Shown here: positions 7,914-15,521 of the stretch, piece after piece
Layout: every line of letters begins with the position of its first letter
How positions within the stretch are numbered: position 1 is the first letter of the stretch
Assembly: GCF_004614235.1 (NCBI RefSeq)
Contig: NZ_SPVH01000002.1
Span: forward strand, 496,001 to 560,000
Source: Brevundimonas intermedia
Lineage (GTDB): Bacteria > Pseudomonadota > Alphaproteobacteria > Caulobacterales > Caulobacteraceae
Length of the DNA: 64,000 bases
Reading direction: 5' to 3'
Translations under genes and position numbers: made by a program
The notes under the pieces: model-generated
Seen by the model: only the letters and a program-made list of their open reading frames with translations
Database searches by the model: none
What the model was told of the DNA's origin: nothing

Positions 7914-8333
7914 CTACCCAGGAATTCGCATTGAATGCGCGATGACCTTCGCGGCCAAGTCCACACCGATGTCTTTCGCTACGGCGAGAACTCCCTTTCC
8001 CAAACCCTGAAGATAGTTCAGCGCAGTGAGATTGGGCTGATCTGCTGACCTGATCGCCATCTCGATCGCCCTAATTTTGCCGTCGCCAGCCCCACGCACC
8101 TGGAGAGCGACCTGTAGCTGACGCAACTCCGCTTTCAACATCGTCAACTCAGCCTTCAGCTGGGACGCGTCTATATTCGTGACTGTGATGTGTCGAACAT
8201 CGCCACCATCGGCGACTGCGTGAATCAGCGTTGCGAACGAATCGATACGAACATTGTCCAACGTGACGTGTTCGACTGAACCGCCGTTCCTCGCCTCGAT
8301 TTGTACGAACGCTGGGTTGCGGGCATCAGTCAT
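7914..8333 (-). CDS. Beta-repeat/coiled cargo protein, unknown
   Basis: A 139-residue protein. Residues 1-50 have spaced hydrophobic strands ('VEHVTLDNVRIDSFATLIHAV', 'VRHITVTNIDAS') like a rung of a right-handed beta helix; residues 55-85 form a leucine-spaced helix ('LKAELTMLKAELRQLQVAL'). No family is recognised. ATG at 8333 follows GGGA at 6 bases and is preferred to a GTG at 8357. The gene is walled off by terminators at 7779-7807 and 8389-8422, so it must have its own promoter, as lysogeny-expressed moron genes do. Confidence 0.6.
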   Translation of the reverse strand: MTDARNPAFVQIEARNGGSVEHVTLDNVRIDSFATLIHAVADGGDVRHITVTNIDASQLKAELTMLKAELRQLQVALQVRGAGDGKIRAIEMAIRSADQPNLTALNYLQGLGKGVLAVAKDIGVDLAAKVIAHSMRIPG

Positions 8334-8388
8334 GGCGGTCCCAACCGTTGAATACACCGAAGTTAACCTACAACCTCACCATCCATAG

Positions 8389-8422
8389 CAAAAGGCCCGC
8401 CACCCTTTCGGATGACGGGCCT
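8389..8422 (-). terminator. Rho-independent terminator of the lysis operon
   Basis: On the minus strand, arms AGGCCCGTCATCC and GGGTGGCGGGCCT pair throughout with two G-T pairs around a GAAA loop and are followed by TTTT. It lies 75 bases beyond the stop of Rz1 and is the strongest intrinsic terminator in the prophage. Confidence 0.8.
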
Positions 8423-8496
8423 CGATAGCGGAGCCTGAAGGCTCGACGCTGAATGACCCTCGGTCAGACCGATGGCGTCGGTAATGCCGACGGCGT

Positions 8497-8802
8497 CTAA
8501 CCCGGTCGGGGCGGCACGGCCGGCGGCGGACAGTTCAGCCCCTTCATCCCCATGGCGTCGAAGAACCGGCAGAGGCGCGAGACCTGGGCTGCGAGCCGAT
8601 CCCCACGCGTCTCGATGGCGATGTCGTGGGCGTCCAGCGCGGCTTCCGAAAAGATGGCCTCGGGCGCCAGGACCGGCTTGGGCTCAACCGCCAGGTCCGC
8701 ACTCGGCGGGAAGGCTGGTGTTCCCTTGCTGGCGCAGCCGCTCACAAGCGAGACGGACGCGGCGAGCGCTAGGGCGAGCATCAGGGAGCGAGTTGACCGC
8801 AT
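8497..8802 (-). CDS. Rz1-like outer-membrane spanin lipoprotein
   Basis: A 101-residue lipoprotein with a signal peptide and lipobox VSGC (Cys at residue 23), followed by a Pro-rich mature part. Its first 119 bases overlap the end of the upstream Rz-like gene in a different frame, the classical arrangement of two-component spanins. Spanins join inner and outer membranes and fuse them at the last step of host lysis. The overlap with Rz, lipobox and place at the end of the lysis cassette together support the call; sequence alone would not. Confidence 0.78.
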   Translation of the reverse strand: MRSTRSLMLALALAASVSLVSGCASKGTPAFPPSADLAVEPKPVLAPEAIFSEAALDAHDIAIETRGDRLAAQVSRLCRFFDAMGMKGLNCPPPAVPPRPG

Positions 8803-9055
8803 CGGAGAGTTCCTTTTCGCGGGCGTTGATGATGATGGTGTCGGTTGCGCGCTCGCCAGCGGCAGTTTCCCGCGCGCTAGAGGCCATCGCTTCGGTCTTG
8901 GCTGTGACTGAGGCCTGATGGTCCCGCTCGCCCTGTGCGGCCCTGTGAGCGCAATAGGCGCCGAACAGCAGGAAGGCGGCGAGCAGGGCGACGGCGATCC
9001 AGCCCTTGGGGCTGAGCATGCCGGGGATACGGCGGATGAAGGCGAGAGCGATCAT
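8684..9055 (-). CDS. Rz-like inner-membrane spanin
   Basis: A 123-residue protein with one N-terminal membrane anchor (about residues 18-36, 'WIAVALLAAFLLFGAYCAH') and a long periplasmic helix rich in Ala, Glu and Arg, as expected of an i-spanin that reaches across the periplasm to Rz1. Start ATG at 9055 overlaps the muramidase stop by 4 bases. The end 'RVRLACERLRQQG' resembles the C-terminal part of many Rz proteins. Its 3' third overlaps Rz1. Confidence 0.78.
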   Translation of the reverse strand: MIALAFIRRIPGMLSPKGWIAVALLAAFLLFGAYCAHRAAQGERDHQASVTAKTEAMASSARETAAGERATDTIIINAREKELSDAVNSLPDARPSARRVRLACERLRQQGNTSLPAECGPGG

Positions 9056-9735
9056 CGGGCGCTCCGCTTCGCATAAGCTTCAGAGAGCAGCCGGGCGTAG
9101 AGATCGACCTGACCGGCGCCATTGTAGCCCTTTGCAAACACCCGCCAGTCCTTGCGGAGAAGCGCCGGGATCAGGCCGTTCGCCTTGATGAAGGCGAGCA
9201 TTGCCCCCAGCTGGGCTCCTTCGCCCTTCGCCATGGCCAGAACGAAGTCCCAGACCGTGTCGAAGCCGCAGGCGGCGTGGTTGAAGCCCATGACCTGCCC
9301 GAGCCCCCACGAGGCGCTTTTCATGGCTTCGGCCGGCGCCAGGGCGCAGGCGGACATCATCTGGTCGTAGCGGCCGGTCTGTGTCGACGGATAGGGCCGC
9401 GTCTTCCACTTCGGATAGCTGATGTCGGGGTGCGATCCGTCGAACCGCCGCTGGGTCAGCCGCGAGAAGATATGCGGCTCGTAGAGGATGACCGGAAGGC
9501 CCGTGGCGACGGACATCCCCCGGCCCTTGCTCTCGACGTCATAGACGGTGCCGACCAACTGGGACGATAGGCCATAGGCCTCAGCCTGGCGCTCGATGTC
9601 CGCGGGCGTCACCGGATCCGTTGGTCCCGACAGCACCTCTCGGAGCGCCGCGCGGGATTTCGGCCCGAACTGCCCGTCGACGGCAATGGGCCGGCCGGCG
9701 GACACGATGAGGCCTTGGAGCGTTTTCACGTCCAT
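9052..9735 (-). CDS. N-acetylmuramidase endolysin
   Basis: A 227-residue endolysin. The N-terminus (residues 1-45, 'MDVKTLQGLIVSAGRPIAVDGQFGPKSRAALRE') is a short peptidoglycan-binding domain 1 repeat. Residues 50-220 match the DUF3380/N-acetylmuramidase type: 'YDVESKGRGM' with the likely catalytic Glu, 'PVILYEPHIFSRLT', and 'ASWGLGQVMGFNH'. It cuts the glycan strands of the host wall after holin release. GGAGA lies 8 bases before ATG 9735; an upstream in-frame extension is ignored because it would overlap the holin gene. Confidence 0.88.
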   Translation of the reverse strand: MDVKTLQGLIVSAGRPIAVDGQFGPKSRAALREVLSGPTDPVTPADIERQAEAYGLSSQLVGTVYDVESKGRGMSVATGLPVILYEPHIFSRLTQRRFDGSHPDISYPKWKTRPYPSTQTGRYDQMMSACALAPAEAMKSASWGLGQVMGFNHAACGFDTVWDFVLAMAKGEGAQLGAMLAFIKANGLIPALLRKDWRVFAKGYNGAGQVDLYARLLSEAYAKRSAR

Positions 9736-9764
9736 GGGGCAGTCTCCAGATTGTGAGGGGTGGC

Positions 9765-10058
9765 TTAGGGCTTGATCTCTGGCGGCTGGGACGCCGCCGC
9801 CGCGTCGATCGCGCGGTTGGCCATGTCTTGCTGGCCAGCGTTCACGACTTTGGCGAAGTAGAAGCCGAGGATCAGCAGCATGCCGTCCTTGAACAGGCCG
9901 ACGATGGTCTCGACGCTGTCGCGGTAGCTGGCGTCGATGTGCTTCCCGACCAGGGCGATCATGGGCGTGTAGGCGAGACATCCGACGAGGAATCCCAGCG
10001 CCAGGATGGTTGTCGTCTGCGGCATAGGCGGGATGCGGATCACGATGGGCAGCTTCAT
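9765..10058 (-). CDS. Holin-like two-helix membrane protein
   Basis: A 97-residue protein with two hydrophobic helices (about residues 15-38 and 58-76) and a charged tail. Its size, topology and place just upstream of the muramidase fit a class II holin, which would form the membrane lesion that frees the lysin. ATG 10058 is chosen because GGAGGA lies 7 bases before it, and the start follows the previous stop by one base (TGAGATG). No family name is claimed. Confidence 0.65.
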   Translation of the reverse strand: MKLPIVIRIPPMPQTTTILALGFLVGCLAYTPMIALVGKHIDASYRDSVETIVGLFKDGMLLILGFYFAKVVNAGQQDMANRAIDAAAASQPPEIKP

Positions 10059-10059
10059 C

Positions 10060-10539
10060 TCATCCTCCGACGCGGGCATGGGCTTCGATCACGGCTTTGA
10101 GCTGCCGGATCTCGCCCTCTTTCTGAATGGACGTCTCAAGGGCAGCGTCGCGCTCGGCGCGCAGACGGACGACGTCGTTGTGAGCGATGTCGAGCTGGGC
10201 CTTCTGGTCCGCAATCAGGCGATCCTTCACAGCCTCCCGCGCCAGCACAGCCCGAACCTCGCCTTCGGCTTCTGCCACCCGCTGACGGAACTCGTTGAGG
10301 GTGTCCTGCATCCGCTCGATCTCTTCACGAAGCGAGGCGGTCGTGCCTGTGAAGGCGTTCGCCAGCGCACCGATCACCGCCGCTTCGCCGGTCGCCTCAT
10401 CCTTGGCGGCCGTGGCAGCGACCGCGCGGCGTGACGGACGACTGGCCAAGGCGGTCAGCGCGCCGCCGAGACCCAGCGCCCCCAGCAGCGATATCAAACC
10501 CGTCCACGACGTGATCGGGGCGGCAATCTCTTCAGGCAT
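10060..10539 (-). CDS. Membrane-anchored coiled-coil protein of the lysis cassette
   Basis: A 159-residue protein: an N-terminal hydrophobic segment (about residues 14-32, 'TGLISLLGALGLGGALTAL'), then a long coiled coil from about residue 70 to the end ('REEIERMQDTLNEFRQRVAEAEGEVR'). Such proteins are often found beside holins and may be a second holin, antiholin or membrane scaffold; the exact role is unknown. GGAGGGG sits 4-5 bases before ATG 10539. It leads the four-gene lysis operon. Confidence 0.6.
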   Translation of the reverse strand: MPEEIAAPITSWTGLISLLGALGLGGALTALASRPSRRAVAATAAKDEATGEAAVIGALANAFTGTTASLREEIERMQDTLNEFRQRVAEAEGEVRAVLAREAVKDRLIADQKAQLDIAHNDVVRLRAERDAALETSIQKEGEIRQLKAVIEAHARVGG

Positions 10540-10625
10540 CCGCCCCTCCAAATACTCAGGCCGTGTGGAAACAGCCGGCGGGCGGCTTGCGGGAACCGCG
10601 CGGGTCCGTGGGGCGCTTCCACCTC

Positions 10626-10757
10626 ATGGACATGAACGCAGCGCTCTTGGTGGTTTTGATCGCAGGCGTGATCCTGGCGGCGTCACCCGCTGGGATCACA
10701 AATGCGCTGCACGGACGGCCGCGCGACGAGGACGGCGAGAGTGGCCGATGGAGCTGA
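10626..10757 (+). CDS. Small membrane protein, 43 aa
   Basis: A 43-residue protein with a single N-terminal hydrophobic helix (AALLVVLIAGVILAAS) and a charged tail ending in GESGRWS. The ATG at 10626 or 10632 is possible; the ribosome site is weak. It overlaps the next small membrane protein by 10 bases. It begins a plus-strand island inside minus-strand late genes. Confidence 0.45.
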   Translation: MDMNAALLVVLIAGVILAASPAGITNALHGRPRDEDGESGRWS

Positions 10758-10891
10758 TCTGGCTATTCGTCGGCGCCGTCGTGCTCGTTGGCGCTATGTG
10801 GGCATTGAATGACGCCATCACGAAACCCACCCGGTCGACCGACAGGGACGTAGATGGTGAGCCTGATGAGGGCGGTCCCAACGAACTCTAG
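10748..10891 (+). CDS. Small membrane protein, 47 aa
   Basis: A 47-residue protein: one membrane helix (LIWLFVGAVVLVGAMWAL) followed by an acidic hydrophilic tail (DRDVDGEPDEGGPNEL). It overlaps the 3' end of the preceding 43-residue gene, which suggests coupled translation. No known family. It may act on the envelope during lysogeny, but that rests only on location and topology. Confidence 0.5.
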   Translation: MELIWLFVGAVVLVGAMWALNDAITKPTRSTDRDVDGEPDEGGPNEL

Positions 10892-10985
10892 CGCGCGGCC
10901 TTGGGCGGGGGGCAGGTAACGGCCGCGAGTTGCGTTTGCGCGAGGGCGCCGCTAGCTGTCGCGCTCGAAAGGGAGCCTGACAGCC

Positions 10986-12146
10986 TTGGACAGAATGGAC
11001 CACATCGGCGGATACCGGGGCGAAAGCCACCTGGTCATCCCGCGCCCCGGCTCGAAAAAGCTGATCGTCATTTTCTCCGGCACCGGAAAGCAGGGTGCCC
11101 GCTTCGACTTCTGGAATGTTTCGCAACAACTTCGCTGCAACGTCTTGCTGGTCAACGACGCGAAGAACGGCTGGTACCAAGACGGGGTGCGAAGCCTCGG
11201 GGCCCGGATCGACCACACCGCCGGTGATATTGAAGTCTGGGCAGAGCGGTTGGGTTGCGACCGGATCCACATGACCGGATCAAGCATGGGGGCATACGGA
11301 GCTATCCTCTTCGGCTCCATGCTCAATGCGGACGTCCTCGCTTTCGGCGCTGATACACGGCTAAAGCTCACGCACAGTCGAAGCGAAAAAATGATGCCTG
11401 ACTCGGTGCAGGTTCGCGTGCCCGACTTGCGCCCCGTGATCGCCAAGTCGAAAGCTCGCATTCAATGCCTGGTCGGAGAGGCCGATCCATTGGATATGAT
11501 CGGCGCCGCACACATTTCCAGCCTGCCGCAAGTGAGGGTGACGGCGCTTCGAGGCGTTGATCATTTTGGGCCTAGACATATCCAGCGTGTCAGCGATCTG
11601 GCCGGCCTTCTGAACGCCTTCGTAAACGACAAGCCTCTGCCGAAAATTCGCTTCCAAAACGCCTTCGGGCCGGGCGCGAAGCGGATTTATCTGACCCATG
11701 ACGCCTTCATGCGGAAGGACTGGCCCGAGGTCGAGCGCTTGGCCCGCCTGACGCACCAGGTCGCACCTCACAGCGAACCTGCCCATTACTATCTCGGCCG
11801 CGCAGCGATGGCGCAAGGCGACCTAGATCGTGCGCTTGCCCATCTGGGCTTGGCGGTGGCTATGACGCCGCACTACATGGAAGCCCATCTCCACCTCATC
11901 AACGCGCTCTGCATGGCGGACGCTCCCGAACGCGCCATCACCGTCGGCGAAGCGTTCGTCGAGGCATGGCCGAAGCAGGCTCGTGGCCATGCTTACCTCT
12001 CAAACGCCTACCGCCTGGGCGGTTTCAAAACCGCCGCCATCCGATCAATTCAAGATGCGATCGCCATCCAGACCAAACCAGAGTGGGAGAAGAGACTGAA
12101 GTCTCTTCAGGACGCCGACTCCGGTCAGGACATCCGAAATGTTTGA
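10986..12146 (+). CDS. Alpha/beta-hydrolase with C-terminal TPR repeats
   Basis: A 386-residue, probably cytosolic protein with two parts. Residues 20-215 form an alpha/beta-hydrolase: strand 'KLIVIFSGTG' and the nucleophile elbow G98-S-S-M-G with Ser100, then 'GEADPLDM' (acid) and 'GVDHFG' (His). Residues 235-375 contain about four TPR-like helix pairs ('AHYYLGRAAMAQGDLDRALAHLGLAVAM'). This fusion resembles proteins linked to surface polysaccharides, but no substrate can be assigned. It is the main gene of a plus-strand island set against the late operon, so it is a lysogenic conversion candidate. The TTG at 10986, 10 bases after GGGAG, is used. Confidence 0.7.
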   Translation: MDRMDHIGGYRGESHLVIPRPGSKKLIVIFSGTGKQGARFDFWNVSQQLRCNVLLVNDAKNGWYQDGVRSLGARIDHTAGDIEVWAERLGCDRIHMTGSSMGAYGAILFGSMLNADVLAFGADTRLKLTHSRSEKMMPDSVQVRVPDLRPVIAKSKARIQCLVGEADPLDMIGAAHISSLPQVRVTALRGVDHFGPRHIQRVSDLAGLLNAFVNDKPLPKIRFQNAFGPGAKRIYLTHDAFMRKDWPEVERLARLTHQVAPHSEPAHYYLGRAAMAQGDLDRALAHLGLAVAMTPHYMEAHLHLINALCMADAPERAITVGEAFVEAWPKQARGHAYLSNAYRLGGFKTAAIRSIQDAIAIQTKPEWEKRLKSLQDADSGQDIRNV

Positions 12147-12399
12147 CGATGACTTCGACGGTTACAACCGCATGCCCGTGGCAAACGATGAGTTTGGGTG
12201 CGAAATCGACGACTTCAGGTCACTCCCTGCAGACGAGATGAAATATACGCTGGCGAACCTGCTGGGCGCCCAGATCACCTCAGCGACCTATGAGCCCCAG
12301 ACAGGATGCATACTGCTCAGCATCGGTCACTTCATGACCATCAGGTGCGGCGCGATGCACGTGAAGCCAGGGCTGCTTTCAGACCCCATAGGCCATTAG
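12139..12399 (+). CDS. Hypothetical protein, 86 aa
   Basis: An 86-residue acidic protein that overlaps the end of the hydrolase-TPR gene by 8 bases, so it is in the same plus-strand unit. The sequence 'LGAQITSATYEPQTGCILLSIGHFMTIRCGAMHV' looks like a small beta sheet. No family recognised. Its last 4 bases overlap the end of the minus-strand tail gene, so the island abuts the late operon without spare sequence. Confidence 0.5.
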   Translation: MFDDDFDGYNRMPVANDEFGCEIDDFRSLPADEMKYTLANLLGAQITSATYEPQTGCILLSIGHFMTIRCGAMHVKPGLLSDPIGH

Positions 12400-13181
12400 G
12401 CGACACCCTCAACCAAATCCGTACGATCGTTGATCCGACGCATCTGCGCTAGCATCGCCGCCTGCTCCCCAGCGCCCCAGGTGCCGGATGTCGTGATGAT
12501 CGCCGCGATGTCGACGGCTTTCGTATAGGTCGCCGATCCAGGCGCGATCCGGCCGCCGATCGAAAGGTTTTGGCTTCCGATATTGCGACCTCCAACCAAC
12601 GCCGTCGGCGTGGGCGTCGGGGCGCCGCCGTCGGCCGTCAGGTTGTTCAAGCTGATGGTCGTCTCATCGATCTGGGCGCGGAAGATGCGCCAGGGCGCAT
12701 GGCTGGTGACGACGCTCGCTTGGTTGGTCTTCACGCCAACACTGTCATAACCCACGGCCCGGATGCTCGTCGTGGCGTTCATCTCAATGCCGAAGCCCCG
12801 CACCTGCGTGTTGCCATAGGTGCCGGCGAGATAACCCAGGTTCGGATTTGCGCCGAAGCCCCCATCGCTGGACCGCCCCAGGATGAGGATGGTCATGCGC
12901 TCGGTCTCGGGGATGTTTGTCAGCAACGGACCATCCGGGGCAAAGCGCCAATAGTCGTCAAACACAGTTGGAAGCGTGCCTGCGAGGACGTTGACGTTGG
13001 CTCCGTTCATAGCCCCCGGCGCTCTATTTCGACGACCGATCTCCCGCGCTTCGCTGTCTGATGCGCCAGGAGGGCGACCAAAAACATATACTCCGGTCAC
13101 GTTCGCAGGCACGGCTGGCTGGAAGTCGCCAGTCAGCGAGAAACGGGGATCGAGGGCCTCGATATACATATTCAGAGCCAT
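12396..13181 (-). CDS. Phage tail-fibre-associated protein
   Basis: A 261-residue protein at the end of the tail operon, two bases after the SGNH fibre gene. It has a LamG/concanavalin-like flavour: 'MTILILGRSSDGGFGANPNLGYLAGTYGN', 'WRIFRAQIDETTISLNNLTADGG', 'IGSQNLSIGGRIAPGSATYTKAVDIAAIITTSGTW'. It ends with 'AMLAQMRRINDRTDL', as sugar-binding tail proteins often do. A role in receptor binding is inferred from position and from a related C-terminal domain in the tail-tip protein at 15522-18203. Confidence 0.65.
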   Translation of the reverse strand: MALNMYIEALDPRFSLTGDFQPAVPANVTGVYVFGRPPGASDSEAREIGRRNRAPGAMNGANVNVLAGTLPTVFDDYWRFAPDGPLLTNIPETERMTILILGRSSDGGFGANPNLGYLAGTYGNTQVRGFGIEMNATTSIRAVGYDSVGVKTNQASVVTSHAPWRIFRAQIDETTISLNNLTADGGAPTPTPTALVGGRNIGSQNLSIGGRIAPGSATYTKAVDIAAIITTSGTWGAGEQAAMLAQMRRINDRTDLVEGVA

Positions 13182-13183
13182 GT

Positions 13184-15490
13184 TCAGGCCTCCGGCATAG
13201 GTTGAGCGGTGACAGGCCCACGGGCCATGGGGTTGCCGAGATCCGGCTTGCCGACCCAGCCCGGAATGTCTTCCAGATAGCGGCCCAGGCCATTGGCCTT
13301 AGGATCGTCCACATATCCGCCAGCATAGACGGTCTGGTTGCGGCTGAAGGGCAGATCGAACGGCACAGCGACATCGAAGCTGTCGCGGATGTTTGTCAGC
13401 CCAGGATAGCTGGGCAGGCTCCGCTTGCCGGTCTTGCAGAGCGGATAGGTCGCGATGGGCGCGACCGTCTCACCCTCGATTAGGAAGCGATAGCCCGGCA
13501 CTACGCGCGCCGCGATGATCGGGTTGTCTGCGCCGGCTTCGCTCTCAAACGACACGCCCAGCCCTGCCAGGAAGACGGTCTCGACCCCCATGACCATGGG
13601 GCATTCGCGCAACGGCGGGAACTTGTTGGGCACGACCAGCAGAAAGCGATTGCCTTCGAAATAGCATTCGTAAGGGAACGGCAGCCAGTAACTCTCGCGG
13701 CGCTCCAAAATGTAGTGGGCGGCGACCGCGGCGCGAATGCCCATGAGGACATTGCCCGCCAGTGTCGGGTGTGCATCCCCGGCGTTGGGGTGGGGCGCTG
13801 CGGCGTAGCGGAATGAGGAGACCTCATACTTCGCGGACACCAGGAACTTGTTGGCGTTCGCGCCGGTGATGTCGGTAGCCATCGTCAGTTGCTGACTGGC
13901 CGCGATCATTGCAGCCGAACCGTAACCGGGGCCGCCGACCTGATGCATCAGGAAGGCCGGCCGCGCACTTTGACCCCATGCACTTTGCATGAAACCGTAC
14001 AGGTTGGCGTCGAAGGCTTGGACGGCTGCGGCATAGCCAGCGGTCCCCGCGCTTTCGTCGGCCTCGCCGTGGTTGAAATCGATGTAGGCGCAGTTCTTGT
14101 CGTCGGGGCCAGTGGCGCTGGCGAAGATGGTGATCGCGCTTTGCGCCCTGGCCAGGCCATCGCCGGCGCCGACCTCCGCAATCGAACCGTCCGTCTTCGC
14201 GTGGTTCATCGCCACCGTGTAGAAGGTCGGATCGACGACGTTGTCTTCATCTCGCCAGTCGCGGCGTAGATAGGCGAACACCACCTCGCGCGCCGTTTCC
14301 GGCGTCCCGCCGCGCGCGTTGTCGGGATAGGCCCCGGCCGCGACCTGAGATGGCGTATAGATCAGGTCCGTATTGGTTGGGCCGACGAAGTGTTCAGCCA
14401 ACGGGGTCAACGCCCTGCTGTCCCCACCGAAGGCGACATAGACCGGACCAGCATTCACACACCGGCTTTCAGGACCGATTGACCGAGCGTCAAACACAAG
14501 GCCCTCGCGAGCGATCACCTCGGCCGTCAGGAAAGTGCGGGCATTGTCCGATCCCGCTGAGAAGGACTGTCCAGACTGGAACACCAGGTTGGCGCCGAGT
14601 TTGATCGTGGCGAGGCCGGACACGTTCTGTCCATTCAGCCGCGCCGCTTCAGCCGAACCGCGGCCCTCGGCGAAAGCATAGTGTGCGGGCGACCACAGCG
14701 CCTGGGGCACGGTGTCCGACGCCGCCATATAGCTGGCGCCGGAGAAAAAATAGTGCCTAAAGCCGGCGGCGTCCTGCACGTAAATCCGACCAGCCAGCCC
14801 ACCGACAACTTCCAATGTCAGGTCGGGAGACTCGATCCGCCGGACGGCCTCATTAAAGCGAACGCCGCCCGGACCCAGGGGTAGCCTGAATCCGGCGGCG
14901 TCCTGGACATAGACCTCAACCGACTGAGACGCGCCGCCAGAAGGCTGCAGGAGGTTGTCGATGGCCTCACCGAGCGTCTCGACCTCGGCTTGGACGGATG
15001 TGTAGTTCGGATCTTGCGCCGTCTGGATGAAGGCGATGGCGTCCGATCCCACGGCCGGGGCCATGGCGTTGGTGCAGGTCCAGGACGTGCCCGACCGGGC
15101 CGCGCCTTCGCGGACAAGGAAAGTCGCCCCTGGAAACTCCGACCCCTCGTTCATGTCGGTCGCGCGCGCCGCCGATCCCGAGGCCGGGGCGACATAGACG
15201 CCGTTCTGACTGGCGTTCGTTTGCCCGACCAGGGCGACGCGATCGCCGGTCGCCAGCGTCACGCCGTCATGCGTCGATCCGTTCGACAGGGCCGTCAAGG
15301 CGACGTTCGCCGTAAGCACCACGCGGACCGGATCGATCCGCCGCAGTCCCGTCGTCGCCGTCTGCACGGCGGCGTCGATCGCGGCGAATAGCGCGCGGCC
15401 TTCAGCCTTATCGGGATCATAGAGCGCGCTCGAACCCGGCGCTATGCTGTCGCGCAGCCATGCCGCGCCCTGGTCCTTGATCTGGCCCAT
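13184..15490 (-). CDS. Tail fibre with SGNH (sialate O-acetylesterase-like) domain
   Basis: A 768-residue tail fibre/spike. Residues 50-155 match the N-terminal domain common to tail fibres ('TGDRVALVGQTNASQNGVYV'). Two repeats of YVQDAAGFR lie at 194-202 and 237-245. Residues 300-590 form an SGNH-type esterase: G-Q-S with Ser309 as block I, N-H-G-E-A-D at 473-478 as block III, and D572-A-H574 as the acid-His pair. Such enzymes remove acetyl groups from surface polysaccharide. The last 170 residues are a separate C-terminal domain. The enzyme likely strips a host glycan during adsorption. Confidence 0.82.
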   Translation of the reverse strand: MGQIKDQGAAWLRDSIAPGSSALYDPDKAEGRALFAAIDAAVQTATTGLRRIDPVRVVLTANVALTALSNGSTHDGVTLATGDRVALVGQTNASQNGVYVAPASGSAARATDMNEGSEFPGATFLVREGAARSGTSWTCTNAMAPAVGSDAIAFIQTAQDPNYTSVQAEVETLGEAIDNLLQPSGGASQSVEVYVQDAAGFRLPLGPGGVRFNEAVRRIESPDLTLEVVGGLAGRIYVQDAAGFRHYFFSGASYMAASDTVPQALWSPAHYAFAEGRGSAEAARLNGQNVSGLATIKLGANLVFQSGQSFSAGSDNARTFLTAEVIAREGLVFDARSIGPESRCVNAGPVYVAFGGDSRALTPLAEHFVGPTNTDLIYTPSQVAAGAYPDNARGGTPETAREVVFAYLRRDWRDEDNVVDPTFYTVAMNHAKTDGSIAEVGAGDGLARAQSAITIFASATGPDDKNCAYIDFNHGEADESAGTAGYAAAVQAFDANLYGFMQSAWGQSARPAFLMHQVGGPGYGSAAMIAASQQLTMATDITGANANKFLVSAKYEVSSFRYAAAPHPNAGDAHPTLAGNVLMGIRAAVAAHYILERRESYWLPFPYECYFEGNRFLLVVPNKFPPLRECPMVMGVETVFLAGLGVSFESEAGADNPIIAARVVPGYRFLIEGETVAPIATYPLCKTGKRSLPSYPGLTNIRDSFDVAVPFDLPFSRNQTVYAGGYVDDPKANGLGRYLEDIPGWVGKPDLGNPMARGPVTAQPMPEA

Positions 15491-15521
15491 GGATCACTCC
15501 GTCTCGATTGTGGTGGTGGGG

